Source of the DNA: Methylorubrum populi
GTDB lineage: Bacteria; Pseudomonadota; Alphaproteobacteria; Rhizobiales; Beijerinckiaceae
Assembly: GCA_020741775.1 (NCBI GenBank)
Contig: DYYG01000037.1
Span: 172,137-236,136, forward strand
Length of the DNA: 64,000 nt
Reading direction: 5' to 3'
The notes under the pieces are model-generated. The model was not told the DNA's origin. It did no database searches and saw only the letters and a list, made by a program, of their open reading frames with translations. Of this stretch, positions 15,780 through 24,978 are shown in pieces (the first letter of the stretch is position 1; the number at the start of each line of letters is the position of its first letter). The position numbers and the translations under genes were made by a program.

Positions 15780-17665
15780 TGCAGCCCAAAGGCGCGGACA
15801 AGCCCGCGATCCTCGTGCTCGCGCCGATGCCGTCGGCGCCCGCCAGCGCCGGCAACCGCCGCCGCCTCGTCGCCACCTGCGAGGCGCTGACCCGCGGCGG
15901 CTTCGCCATCGACCTCGCCTATTACGCCCACGAGGATCAGATCTATCGCCGCTTCGGCCAGCACCCGCCGACCGATGGCGCGGCGATGGAGGCGGCGTTC
16001 CGCAACGTCTTCCTGATCGAAGCCCGGAGCGTGATTCCGCTCAAGACCCGGTCGAACGCCTTCGGCATCGATGAATGGTGCCCGGACGAGGTCGGGGATT
16101 TCGTGGCGTGGTATGTCTCGGAGTTCCCCGCGACCGGCGCCGTGCTGGTGAACTACGTCTTCCTGTCCCGCGTCCTGGAGCGGGTGCCGCCGGGCGTGCT
16201 GACGCTGATCGACACCCATGACCGGTTCGCCGGCCGCCAGATCCAGTACCGGCCGTTCCGCGCCGAGCCGAACTTCTTCTACACCGACGCGGCCGGGGAG
16301 GCGGCGGGGCTCGCCCGTGCCGATGTCGTACTGGCGATCCAGGCGGCCGAGGCGCGTGCCTTCCGCGAACTGACCGACAGCCGCGTCCTGCTGCTGCCGC
16401 CGCATTTCCCGGAGAAGAAGCCGTTCGCGGTGCCGGAGCGGGTCGCGCGCATCGGCTTTCTCGGCCACGGCAACGATCCGAACCTTTTCTCCATCGGCCG
16501 CTTCATCCGCAGCTGGCGCGAGGGCTGGACGCCGGACCGGCCGGAACTGGTGATCGCCGGAGAGATCTGCCGCTCGCTGCCGGGGGTGGAGGGGCCGGGC
16601 GTGCGCCTGCTCGGATATCTCGACCGGCTCGAGGATTTCTATGCCCAGGCGGATCTCGTCGTGGCGCCGATGCTGATGGGGTCCGGGCTCAAGATGAAGG
16701 TCGGCGAGGCTTTGTCCTTCGGCCGTCCGGTCATCGGCACCGAGATCGGCCTCGAAGGCTTCGAGCCGATCGAGCCCGCCCATCGCTGCCGGGATGCGGA
16801 CGGCGTGAAGCAGGCGGTGCTGGCGGTGGCCGGTGATCCGGAGGCGCTGGCCCGGCTGACGCGGGCGAGCGCGGCGCTCTACGCCCGCTACGCGGAGATG
16901 GCGCTGGCGGCGGAGGCGGAGCTGATCGCCCTGTTGCGGGCAGGAAGTGGCGGCTCGGGAAGGGGTAAGGCGGTACCTTCCGCACCAGACCCATCCCAGG
17001 CACCTCCCCATGAGAGGGAAAAGACGACCGTCACACGAGGCGGCGGCCTCGTCCTCACCTGCGAGATCTCCGCCCGCTCCCTGATCGCCGCCGATCCCGA
17101 TCACGGTGTGCTGGTGGCGACCGAGCGGCGTGCCGGCCAGGGCCGCGCGGAGGTCTATACCCCGCTGCGCCGCCGCTGGTTCGCCCGCGCCGAGGCCGGT
17201 GGCGAGGGGAGCCCGCCGGATCTCGGCGCCCTCGATGTCGCGCTCTCCCCGGAATGGGTCCGTGACAGGACGCTGCCGCCGGTGCTCCGCGCGGCCCTGG
17301 CCCGTGCCTTCGCGCGGATCGAGGCGGATTGGGAGACGGAGGGGCGGATCGTCGGATGCGCGGGCGAGCGCATCGAGATCGTCACCCTGCTGCCCGGCGT
17401 GCTGGCGAGCGGATCGCATCCGGCCGCCGCCTTCCTCCTGGCCGGGGAGCACGCTCACGAGTTGCGGCTGGAACGGGTGACGCCGCTGCAGCGCCGGCAG
17501 ATCGAGACCTACGAGAACCGGACCGGGCGGCTGCCCGCCCCGGTTCCGGTGAGCCTGAGTCTGCGCGGCGCCGTCGCGCTTCCGCCGACGGGCGGCAGCC
17601 TCCTGTTTCTCACCGATGACGGCATCGGCCGGATCGCCCTGCCGGAGGAAGCGTCCGCCGCATGA
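15779..17665 (+). CDS. GT4-type glycosyltransferase with an unknown C-terminal domain
   Basis: Residues 1-385 form a GT-B glycosyltransferase. PMPSAPASAGNRRR lies at the acceptor side, GFLGHGNDPN begins the second Rossmann half, and GLKMKVGEALSFGRPVIGT is the nucleotide-sugar binding signature. A flexible linker (about 387-420, SGGSGRGK and a proline-rich run) leads to about 200 residues with no recognised family. The reading frame extends upstream of 15779, but the coupling TGATG with the preceding gene fixes the start. The next gene overlaps by four bases. It likely adds a sugar to a surface glycan; the extra domain may bind the acceptor. Confidence 0.85.
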   Translation: MQPKGADKPAILVLAPMPSAPASAGNRRRLVATCEALTRGGFAIDLAYYAHEDQIYRRFGQHPPTDGAAMEAAFRNVFLIEARSVIPLKTRSNAFGIDEWCPDEVGDFVAWYVSEFPATGAVLVNYVFLSRVLERVPPGVLTLIDTHDRFAGRQIQYRPFRAEPNFFYTDAAGEAAGLARADVVLAIQAAEARAFRELTDSRVLLLPPHFPEKKPFAVPERVARIGFLGHGNDPNLFSIGRFIRSWREGWTPDRPELVIAGEICRSLPGVEGPGVRLLGYLDRLEDFYAQADLVVAPMLMGSGLKMKVGEALSFGRPVIGTEIGLEGFEPIEPAHRCRDADGVKQAVLAVAGDPEALARLTRASAALYARYAEMALAAEAELIALLRAGSGGSGRGKAVPSAPDPSQAPPHEREKTTVTRGGGLVLTCEISARSLIAADPDHGVLVATERRAGQGRAEVYTPLRRRWFARAEAGGEGSPPDLGALDVALSPEWVRDRTLPPVLRAALARAFARIEADWETEGRIVGCAGERIEIVTLLPGVLASGSHPAAAFLLAGEHAHELRLERVTPLQRRQIETYENRTGRLPAPVPVSLSLRGAVALPPTGGSLLFLTDDGIGRIALPEEASAA

Positions 17666-19737
17666 GCGCGTCACTCCCCATCCCCCTGCTCGACACCGTC
17701 GATCCCGGTATTGGCCGCCGCGCCGCCCTGGCCGAGGCGGCGCTGATCTGGGAATCGCTCTTCCGCAACGGTGTCCGCCTCGCCTTCGCGCCCGTGGCGG
17801 AGCCGGAGGTGTCGATCGTCATCGTCGCCCGCGATGCCCGCCACCTCCTGGCGCTCACGCTCTACCGGCTCTGCGCCGGCCAAGCCCTCGCCGGCACCAC
17901 CTTCGAGGTCATCCTCGTCGACAACGCCTCCACGCCGGAGACCCGCGCCCTCTATGGCCGGCTCGACGGGGTGACGCTGATCGAGAACGAGGCGAATACC
18001 GGCTTCGGCCCCGCCTGCAATGCCGGGGCGGCACGGGCGCGGGGACGCTTCGTCCTGTTCCTCAACCCCGATGTCGACCTGCTGCCCGGTGCGCTGGCGG
18101 CCATGGCCGCCGCCTTCCGCGATCATGACGGCGCCGGCATCGTCGGCGCCCGCCTCGTCTTCCCCGGCGGCTTTCTACAGGAATCCGGCGCCGGCTTCCG
18201 CGACGACGCCCAGCTCACCCATCCATACGGACGCGGCAACGCCGACCCGCTCGCCCCCGAATACGCGGTGACCCGCGATGTCGGCTACGTGTCGGGCGCC
18301 GTGCTGATGATCGAGCGGACGCTGTTCGAGGCGCTCGGCGGGTTCGACCCGCTGTTCGCACCGGCCTATTTCGAGGACACCGATCTCTGTCTGCGCTGCC
18401 ATCAGGCCGGGCGGCGGGTGATCGTGCAGCCGCGCGCCACCGCGATCCATTACGAGAACGCCACCAGCGCCCGCCGCGAGGACGTGGAGGCCCTGCTCGA
18501 CCGCAACCGCGCCCGCTTCCTCGACCGGCACAGGCCGGCCCTGTTCGAGCAGGGACCGCAGCCGAAGGGCGGTGGCCTGATCGATCACGATCCCTGGCGG
18601 CTGCGGGTGCTCTACGTCGACGACCGGGTTCCGCATCTCGATCTCGGCGCCGGCCTGCCCCGGGCCAACGCCATCCTCAACGCCATGGCGGGGCTCGGCT
18701 ACGCCGTCACCTTTTTCCCGAACTACGAGGCCGATGCGGAGGAATCGCAGCGTTACCGCGACCTCGATGAGCGCATCGAGATCGTCCATGCCAGCGGCGA
18801 TGAGGGGTTTTCGCGCCTGATTCAGGAGCGGCGCGACCGTTACGACGTGCTCTGGGTCAGCCGGCCGCACAACATCCTGTTCGTGACCCAGGCCCTCAAC
18901 GCCGCCGGGCTCGATCCCCGCAGCTTCGTCCGCTCAAAGGTGATCTTCGACTCCGAAGCCCTGTTCGCCCTGCGCGACTTCGTGACCGAAGCCGCGACCC
19001 GTGGCAGCGCTGTCGCCGCCGACCTCGCTTGGCAGGCGGAGCGCGAGACACGCCGGTTCGGCCTCGCCGACGCGGTGGTCTGCGTCTCTCACGCCGAGGC
19101 GCGGGTGCTCGCCCGCTATCGCGCCTGCAACGCCGCCGTGCTCGGCCACGCCCTCAGCCTGCCGGAGGCACCGACGCCGGATTTCGCCGAACGCGCCGGC
19201 TTCGTCTTCGTCGGCGCGCTCGCCCGCGAAGGGCAGCCCAATGTCGATTCCCTCGATTGGTTCTTCGCGCATGTCTGGCCGCTGGTGCGGGCGCGGTTGC
19301 CGGGCGCGACCCTCACAATCGTCGGCGGGATCGCGCCGGAGATCCGCGCGCGCTACGCCCGCGAGCCCGGCGTGACCGTCACCGGCCGGGTGCCCCGGAC
19401 CGAGCCTCCGCTCGACGCCGCGCGGGTGTTCCTGGCGCCGACCCGCTTCGCCGCCGGCATCCCGCACAAGGTCCACGAGGCGGTGGCGCGGGGCCTGCCC
19501 TGCGTCGTCACGCCGATCCTGGCCGATCAGGTCGGCTGGGCCGAGGGCGAGGGCTTCCTCGTGCGGGACTGGCGCGATCCCGACGCCTTCGCCGAGGCCC
19601 TCGTCACCCTGCACGAGGACGCCGCCCGGTGGGAGGCGGTGCGAAGCGGCGGCCTCGCCAGGATCGCCGAGGATTGCGACGCCGCCGCCTTCGCCGCCGC
19701 GATCCGGCGGCTCTGCGAGGCGCAGGTGGTCGCATGA
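17662..19737 (+). CDS. Bifunctional GT2-GT4 glycosyltransferase
   Basis: The 691-residue protein joins two transferases. Residues 50-275 are GT2: VSIVIVARDARHLL, VDNAST, FLNPDVDLLPG with the metal-binding acidic motif, and GGFDPLFAPAYFEDTDLCLR. Residues 310-691 are a GT-B enzyme of the GT4 type: GFVFVGALAREGQPNVDSLDWF and FAAGIPHKVHEAVARGLPCVVT. Two linkages in a repeating glycan could be made by one polypeptide. ATGA overlaps couple it to genes on both sides. Confidence 0.9.
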   Translation: MSASLPIPLLDTVDPGIGRRAALAEAALIWESLFRNGVRLAFAPVAEPEVSIVIVARDARHLLALTLYRLCAGQALAGTTFEVILVDNASTPETRALYGRLDGVTLIENEANTGFGPACNAGAARARGRFVLFLNPDVDLLPGALAAMAAAFRDHDGAGIVGARLVFPGGFLQESGAGFRDDAQLTHPYGRGNADPLAPEYAVTRDVGYVSGAVLMIERTLFEALGGFDPLFAPAYFEDTDLCLRCHQAGRRVIVQPRATAIHYENATSARREDVEALLDRNRARFLDRHRPALFEQGPQPKGGGLIDHDPWRLRVLYVDDRVPHLDLGAGLPRANAILNAMAGLGYAVTFFPNYEADAEESQRYRDLDERIEIVHASGDEGFSRLIQERRDRYDVLWVSRPHNILFVTQALNAAGLDPRSFVRSKVIFDSEALFALRDFVTEAATRGSAVAADLAWQAERETRRFGLADAVVCVSHAEARVLARYRACNAAVLGHALSLPEAPTPDFAERAGFVFVGALAREGQPNVDSLDWFFAHVWPLVRARLPGATLTIVGGIAPEIRARYAREPGVTVTGRVPRTEPPLDAARVFLAPTRFAAGIPHKVHEAVARGLPCVVTPILADQVGWAEGEGFLVRDWRDPDAFAEALVTLHEDAARWEAVRSGGLARIAEDCDAAAFAAAIRRLCEAQVVA

Positions 19738-20621
19738 GCGCGCAATCCCCCCTGGCGCGTATCCTCGGCCTTGCCACCGGCCTGCTGCGCCGCGCCGTGA
19801 TCGGCCGCGTGCCGAAACTGTTCGACGCCGCCTATTACCGGGAGCGCAATCCCGGCGTGGCGCGCAGTGGCCTCGATCCGTTCCTGCATTATGCGTGGAT
19901 CGGTGCCCGCAGGGACCGCAACCCGAACGCGGATTTCGACACCGCCTTCTATCGCCGCCAGAGCGGCCGGACCCGACTCGATCCTCTGCGCCATTACCTG
20001 CAGGTCGGCGCGGCGCAGGGCCTCGATCCGAGCCCGGCCTTCAGCACCAGCCTCTACCTCGCCCGCTATCCCGACGTGGTGGCGGCCGGCATCAACCCGC
20101 TCCTGCACTTCCGCAACGATGGCCGCACCGAGGGCCGGGAGGCCGCGCCCTCGCCGATCGAGCCCGACCGCCTGCGCGCGCTCGACGGCGTGGCGGAGGA
20201 CCATATCCTCACCCTGCCCGAGGCGGAGGGCGGGCGCTTCGCCCTGACCCTTTTGCGGCACGGACCCCTCGACCCGCAGGCCAGCTTCGCCCCCCGTCTC
20301 TGCCTTCAGCTCTGCCTCGACGGCGTCGAGTACGATGCCCTGCTCGATGCCGTGCGCGCCTTCGAGGCCGGTGGACAGGAGGCGGTGGCTTTGGAGATCG
20401 ACACGGGCGCCGGACCGCATCCGCCGATGCCGACCCAGCTCCTCGCTTTCGAGCGCTGCTTCCTCACCTGCTCGGGCGACGGCCGGCTGCTGAGCCTGCG
20501 CTACGCCGAATTGCGGGTATGGGATCTGCGCCTGAAGCGGCCGGGCGTGGCGGCCCTGTTCCCGGGCGGCATCCTTTCCGCGCGGTCGCTGGCGAAGGGG
20601 GAGGGGTGGCCGGCCCTCTGA
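19734..20621 (+). CDS. Protein with three FDxxYYxxxNPDVAxxGxNPLxHY-type repeats
   Basis: A 295-residue protein with three consecutive units of about 35 residues near residues 28-130. They read FDAAYYRERNPGVARSGLDP, FDTAFYRRQSGRTRLDPLRHY and FSTSLYLARYPDVVAAGINP, each ending in a YAWIGARRDRN or FRNDGRTEGRE type tail. Such units precede glycosyltransferase domains in many surface-glycan proteins, but here no transferase domain follows. The remaining 160 residues are unrecognised. The ATG at 19734 overlaps the upstream stop by four bases, so it is the last gene of the coupled operon. Confidence 0.75.
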   Translation: MSAQSPLARILGLATGLLRRAVIGRVPKLFDAAYYRERNPGVARSGLDPFLHYAWIGARRDRNPNADFDTAFYRRQSGRTRLDPLRHYLQVGAAQGLDPSPAFSTSLYLARYPDVVAAGINPLLHFRNDGRTEGREAAPSPIEPDRLRALDGVAEDHILTLPEAEGGRFALTLLRHGPLDPQASFAPRLCLQLCLDGVEYDALLDAVRAFEAGGQEAVALEIDTGAGPHPPMPTQLLAFERCFLTCSGDGRLLSLRYAELRVWDLRLKRPGVAALFPGGILSARSLAKGEGWPAL

Positions 20622-20682
20622 TCGGCTCCGTCATGGGAAACCGGCCGGGCGGCCCGCGTTTCCGGGACGGAGACGGAGCAGG

Positions 20683-20871
20683 ATGGCCGCCATGAACACC
20701 GACGACCGGCAGAAGCGCGAGGAGCGCCCCGACTCGACCGGGCCGAATGCCCGGCCACGCGACGACACCATTGCACAGACCGGCGAGGGCATCCCCGACG
20801 ATAGCGGCAGGCCCGTCCAGGTCGATGAGGCGGAGGCCGAGCGGATCGAGGAGACGATCCGCAAACTCTGA
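20683..20871 (+). CDS. Small charged protein, unknown function
   Basis: A 62-residue hydrophilic protein with many Asp, Glu and Arg residues and no hydrophobic core, probably disordered. GACGGAG lies six bases before the ATG at 20683 and supports translation; a second ATG at 20692 is possible. It sits 61 bases after the glycosyltransferase operon. No function can be assigned. Confidence 0.5.
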   Translation: MAAMNTDDRQKREERPDSTGPNARPRDDTIAQTGEGIPDDSGRPVQVDEAEAERIEETIRKL

Positions 20872-20950
20872 CGCGCCCTCGCCTCGGCGGTAGAGCCGTG
20901 CTCTATCTCCGGTATCGGCTGAGCGGCGGCGCGCCGGGCCGGTTGAGGAG

Positions 20951-21490
20951 ATGACCCGCATGGCGCTCTACCGCTTGGGCGAGACGGAACCGCAGATCGC
21001 CGATCCGGCCGGCATCTGGATCGCGCCGGATGCGCGGGTGATCGGCCGCGTCCTGATCGGGCTCGAAGCGAGCGTCTGGTTCGGTGCGGTGATCCGGGGC
21101 GACAACGAACCGATCACCATCGGCGACCGCACCAACATCCAGGACGGCGCGGTGCTCCACTCCGATCCGGGCTTTCCGCTGACGCTTGGGGAGGATGTCA
21201 CCGTCGGCCACCGCGCCATCGTCCATGGCTGCACCATCGGATCGGCCTCGCTGGTCGGCATGGGAGCAACCATCCTCAACGGAGCCCGGATCGGGCGCGG
21301 CTGCATCGTCGGGGCGAATGCGCTGGTGCGGGAAGGCGCCGAGTTCCCGGACGGAAGCCTCATCGTCGGGGTGCCGGCACGGGTGGTCTCGACCCGCGGC
21401 AGCGAACTCGAAGCCCCCAATCGGGCCTTGGCCGCGCATTACGTCGCCAATGCCCGGCGCTTCAGGAGCGATCTCACGGAAATCGGCTGA
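20951..21490 (+). CDS. Gamma-carbonic anhydrase family protein
   Basis: A 179-residue left-handed beta-helix protein. Successive hexapeptide turns are visible from SVWFGAVIRGD through NIQDGAVLHSD, TVGHRAIVHGC and LVGMGATILNGA to VGANALV. The three zinc-ligand histidines (HSD, GHR, VHG) are present, as in the Cam/CaiE/YrdA group. It may hydrate CO2 or act as a related acyl-binding protein. GAGGAG directly precedes the ATG. It is followed by tex on the same strand. Confidence 0.9.
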   Translation: MTRMALYRLGETEPQIADPAGIWIAPDARVIGRVLIGLEASVWFGAVIRGDNEPITIGDRTNIQDGAVLHSDPGFPLTLGEDVTVGHRAIVHGCTIGSASLVGMGATILNGARIGRGCIVGANALVREGAEFPDGSLIVGVPARVVSTRGSELEAPNRALAAHYVANARRFRSDLTEIG

Positions 21491-21631
21491 TCCCGCCGAG
21501 GGCGGCCCCTGCCGTCCGGGAGGGGGTGTGGAGATGCCGCGTGAGGCGGTGTCTTGCACCCGCCGCCGGGATCGGAGAAGGACACGGCCCACCGCATCGA
21601 TGCCCCCGCCCACCACGACCGAGGCCTGCCC

Positions 21632-23950
21632 GTGAAGAGCGTGAACCTGCTGATCGCCGAGGAACTCGGTGTGCGGGAGGGGCAGGTGGCCGCCGCCGTG
21701 GATCTGCTCGATGGCGGCTACACGGTTCCCTTCATCGCCCGCTACCGCAAGGAGGCCACCGGCTCCCTCGACGACGCGCAGCTGCGCAGCCTGGAGGAGC
21801 GGCTCGGCTATCTCCGCGACCTGCGCGACCGCCGTACCGTCGTCCTCGACAGCATCCGCGCCCAGGGCAAGCTGACCCCGGAGCTGGCCGCTGCCATCGC
21901 CGCCGCCGACACCAAGGCGCGGCTGGAGGATATCTATCTCCCGTTCCGGCCCAGGCGCCGCAGCAAGGCGCAGACCGCCCGCGAGGCCGGCCTCGCGCCG
22001 CTGGCCGAGACTCTGCTCGCCCGGCCCGAAACGGCCCCGGAGCGGGCGGGACAGGCTTTCGTCGATCCGGCCAAGGGCATCGAGACTGTCGAGGCGGCCC
22101 TGGAGGGCGCCAAGGCGATCCTGATCGAACGGTTCGCCGAGGATGCCGACCTGATCGGCCGTCTGCGCGAGGATGTCTGGCGCAGCGGCGAGGCCGTCTC
22201 GAAGCTGCGCAAGGGCAAGGAGGCGGAGGGCCAGAAGTTTTCGGATTATTTCGATTGGCGCGAGCGCCTGGAGCGGATGCCCTCGCACCGGGTGCTGGCG
22301 CTGTTCCGCGGCGAGAAGGAGGAGGTGCTCGACATCGCCTTGACCGCTGAGGGCGAGGATTCTCCGCCCGGCGTGCCGGGTCCGTTCGAGCTCGCGATCT
22401 GCCGCCGCTTCGGCGTCGCCGCCAGGGGCCGGCCGGCGGATGCGTGGCTGCTCGATGTGGTCCGCACCGCGTGGCGCACCAAGATCCGCACCGGCATCAA
22501 GGCCGATCTGCGTGCCCGCCTGTTCGAGCGGGCGGAGGAGGCGGCGGTCAAGGTGTTCGCCGGCAACCTCAAGGATCTGCTGCTCGCCGCCCCCGCCGGC
22601 GGCCGGGCGACGCTCGGCCTCGATCCCGGCTATCGCAACGGCGTGAAGGCGGCGGTGGTGGACCGCACAGGCAAGGTGGTGGCGGTGGAGACCACCTATC
22701 CGCACGAGCCGCAGCGCCGCTGGAAGGAGGCCGTGGCCTCCCTGTCCCGGCTCTGCCGCCAGCACGGTGTCGAATTGATCGCCATCGGCAACGGCACCGC
22801 CTCCCGGGAGACCGATCGGCTCGCCACCGAGATCCTCGCGGCCGTTCCCGAGTTGAAGATGGCCAAGGTCACGGTGTCGGAGGCCGGCGCCTCGGTCTAC
22901 TCGGCTTCCGCCATCGCCACCCGTGAATTGCCGGATCTCGACGTGTCGCATCGTGGCGCCGTCTCCATCGCCCGGCGCCTGCAGGACCCGCTGGCGGAAC
23001 TCGTGAAGATCGATCCGAAATCCATCGGCGTCGGCCAGTACCAGCACGACGTGACCGAGCAGAAGCTGTCGCGCTCGCTCTCGGCGGTGGTGGAGGATGC
23101 GGTGAACGCCGTCGGCGTCGATGTGAACACGGCCTCAGGCCCGCTGCTCGCCCAGGTCTCGGGCCTCGGCGAGTCGGTCGCCGAGAAGATCGTGGCCCAT
23201 CGCGACGCCAACGGCCCGTTCCGCACCCGCGCCGCCCTGAAGAAGGTGCCGGGCCTAGGACCCAAGACCTTCGAGCTGGCGGCGGGCTTTCTGCGCATCC
23301 CCGACGGCGCGGATCCGCTCGACCGTTCCGGCGTCCACCCGGAAGCCTATCCGGTGGTGCGGCGCATCCTCGAGGCGACCAAGAGCGACATCCGCATCCT
23401 GATCGGCAACACGGCCGCGCTGCGGCAGCTCTCGCCGGCCGCCTTCGCCGATGACCGCTTCGGCGTGCCCACGGTGCGCGACATCATCGCCGAACTGGAG
23501 AAGCCGGGGCGCGATCCGCGGCCCGCCTTCAAGACCGCGACCTTCCAGGAAGGCGTCGAGAAGATCACCGATCTCAAGCCTGGCCTGCAGCTGGAGGGCG
23601 TGGTCACCAATGTCGCGGCCTTCGGCGCCTTCGTCGATATCGGTGTGCATCAGGACGGCCTCGTCCACATCTCGGCAATGGCGCGCAAGCGGATCGCTTC
23701 GCCCTCCGAGGTGGTGAAGACCGGCGACGTGGTGCGGGTGCTGGTCCTCGCCGTCGATGTGCCGCGCAAGCGGATCTCGCTGTCGATGCGGCTCGACGAT
23801 CCCATCGACGGGACGCCCGCATCGGCTCCGCGCCCGGGCGGCCCGCGTGAAGAGGCCCGGCCGCCGCGTCCGGCTCCGGCGGTCCAGCCTCAGGGCGCGC
23901 TCGCGGACGCGTTCCGGCGGGCCGGCGCGCCTCTGCCGAAACGCTCGTGA
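21632..23950 (+). CDS. tex: Tex-like S1 RNA-binding transcription accessory protein
   Basis: The 772-residue protein shows the standard Tex order. An N-terminal helical domain (ELGVREGQVAAAVDLLDGGYTVPFIARYRKEATG) is followed by a YqgF-like RNase H fold (LGLDPGYRNGVKAAVVD), then helix-hairpin-helix units (LAQVSGLGESVAEKIVAHRD, LKKVPGLGPKTF) and a C-terminal S1 domain (VTNVAAFGAFVDIGVHQDGLVHIS). It binds RNA and nucleic acid in the cytoplasm and affects transcription. The conserved N-terminus begins at KSVNLLIAEELG, so GTG at 21632 is preferred over the upstream TTG at 21554. Confidence 0.95.
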   Translation: MKSVNLLIAEELGVREGQVAAAVDLLDGGYTVPFIARYRKEATGSLDDAQLRSLEERLGYLRDLRDRRTVVLDSIRAQGKLTPELAAAIAAADTKARLEDIYLPFRPRRRSKAQTAREAGLAPLAETLLARPETAPERAGQAFVDPAKGIETVEAALEGAKAILIERFAEDADLIGRLREDVWRSGEAVSKLRKGKEAEGQKFSDYFDWRERLERMPSHRVLALFRGEKEEVLDIALTAEGEDSPPGVPGPFELAICRRFGVAARGRPADAWLLDVVRTAWRTKIRTGIKADLRARLFERAEEAAVKVFAGNLKDLLLAAPAGGRATLGLDPGYRNGVKAAVVDRTGKVVAVETTYPHEPQRRWKEAVASLSRLCRQHGVELIAIGNGTASRETDRLATEILAAVPELKMAKVTVSEAGASVYSASAIATRELPDLDVSHRGAVSIARRLQDPLAELVKIDPKSIGVGQYQHDVTEQKLSRSLSAVVEDAVNAVGVDVNTASGPLLAQVSGLGESVAEKIVAHRDANGPFRTRAALKKVPGLGPKTFELAAGFLRIPDGADPLDRSGVHPEAYPVVRRILEATKSDIRILIGNTAALRQLSPAAFADDRFGVPTVRDIIAELEKPGRDPRPAFKTATFQEGVEKITDLKPGLQLEGVVTNVAAFGAFVDIGVHQDGLVHISAMARKRIASPSEVVKTGDVVRVLVLAVDVPRKRISLSMRLDDPIDGTPASAPRPGGPREEARPPRPAPAVQPQGALADAFRRAGAPLPKRS

Positions 23951-24029
23951 GGGCGCCTCCCTCGCCCATCCCAGGCGTCAGCCGATGCCGCCAACCCGGG
24001 ACCGGTTCAGCCATCCGCGAGGAGGCGGT

Positions 24030-24452
24030 TCACCGGCAATGCTGCTGGCGGAGCGGGCGGCTGAAGGCCAGCACGCGCCCCTTTTCGTGACGGGGCAGAT
24101 CCGATTTCACTGCGGCCGGCACCGCCCGGCGTCGCGCGCTGAAGCTGACGATCTCGAAGCGGGGGTGAGCATTGCCGATGGCCGGCTCGGCCTCCCGAGA
24201 GCCATGCCCGATCACGTCGCCATCGGGGATGGGCCCCGGCTCCTGGTTCGACGCCCTCTGTTTCGCCTGACTGGCCTCTCCCTCGGCGGAGAGCAGGCTG
24301 GCGACGGCCTGGACCGGCGCGGGGCCGTCCGAATTCCAGCCCTTGAAGCCGCACAGGAGCATGTAATCCTGAAACGTGATCAGGTCGGCATCCACCAGCG
24401 CCCGAGCCTCTTCGCGGGTCTTGATGACGTTTGGATTCAAGGTTTGCTCCAT
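24030..24452 (-). CDS. Hypothetical protein
   Basis: A 140-residue reading frame with a plausible N-terminal helical region (NVIKTREEARALVDADLITFQDYMLLCGFKGW) and a basic, low-complexity second half. No domain is recognised and no clear ribosome binding site precedes the ATG at 24452. The first 70 residues look protein-like; the rest is less convincing. It is convergent with tex. Confidence 0.5.
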   Translation of the reverse strand: MEQTLNPNVIKTREEARALVDADLITFQDYMLLCGFKGWNSDGPAPVQAVASLLSAEGEASQAKQRASNQEPGPIPDGDVIGHGSREAEPAIGNAHPRFEIVSFSARRRAVPAAVKSDLPRHEKGRVLAFSRPLRQQHCR

Positions 24453-24978
24453 GGCTCGTAGCCAACCTAGAGGAAATTCGCGCCGGGGCCTAGCGGGCGC
24501 GCCGCCGGTCCTCGTCCGGGCGTGTCAGGCGAGTTCGGAGAAGAAATTGGAGCAGGGTCGCCTGCGGGTCTTGAGAAGGCTCACTTCATTGATCGGCTGA
24601 TGGAGATTAGAGCATTCTCGGCCGGGTTCGAAACATATCGAATGTTTGCTTCCGCGTGCGAAGTGAATTTCATTCATGACTATAATGGGTGGTCGAGCGG
24701 CCGATCCTTCGGGCGAAACCTTCCCGATTGAAACGAAAACGATGTCATGCGTGTCGTGACGCGCCGCCGCCGTCGTCTTCGCATGAGGCAGGGCGCGGGC
24801 ATCGCCGTCGGGCGCGGAGCCTCCCCCTCAGATTCGCCGTTTTTACCGGCTTCCTCCCCGTCACGGCGGCGGGTATCGCAGGCCGTCCAGCAGAGTGCCG
24901 TCCGGAACGCCGCGCGAGAGCGTCGGCGGCGCGAGGGGCGGGCCGGACCGCATCAGTGCCGGTGGAGCTTATCGAACC
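24453..24978. other. Gene-free leader region upstream of kpsT
   Basis: No credible gene is seen. The stretch 24595-24700 is clearly AT-richer than its surroundings. It contains two short inverted repeats (AAACAT-N5-ATGTTT at 24631-24647 and TGAAT-TTC-ATTCA at 24664-24676) and a consensus TATAAT. The next 290 bases would be an untranslated leader of kpsT. Confidence 0.5.
24658..24686 (+). promoter_or_regulatory. Candidate promoter for kpsT-kpsE
   Basis: TATAAT at 24681-24686 matches the -10 consensus exactly, in a region that is otherwise GC-rich. The matching -35 position (GCGAAG) is poor, which fits a promoter that needs an activator. A TGAAT-TTC-ATTCA palindrome overlaps the spacer. The start site is unproven. 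Confidence 0.35.

Noticed and set aside
24608..24640. AGAGCATTCTC resembling the IS630 end (GAGCATTTTCC), and a T-loop-like GGTTCGAAAC just after it
   Set aside because: The match to the IS end stops after about 11 bases with no transposase nearby, and the T-loop lacks a pairing stem or the rest of a tRNA.
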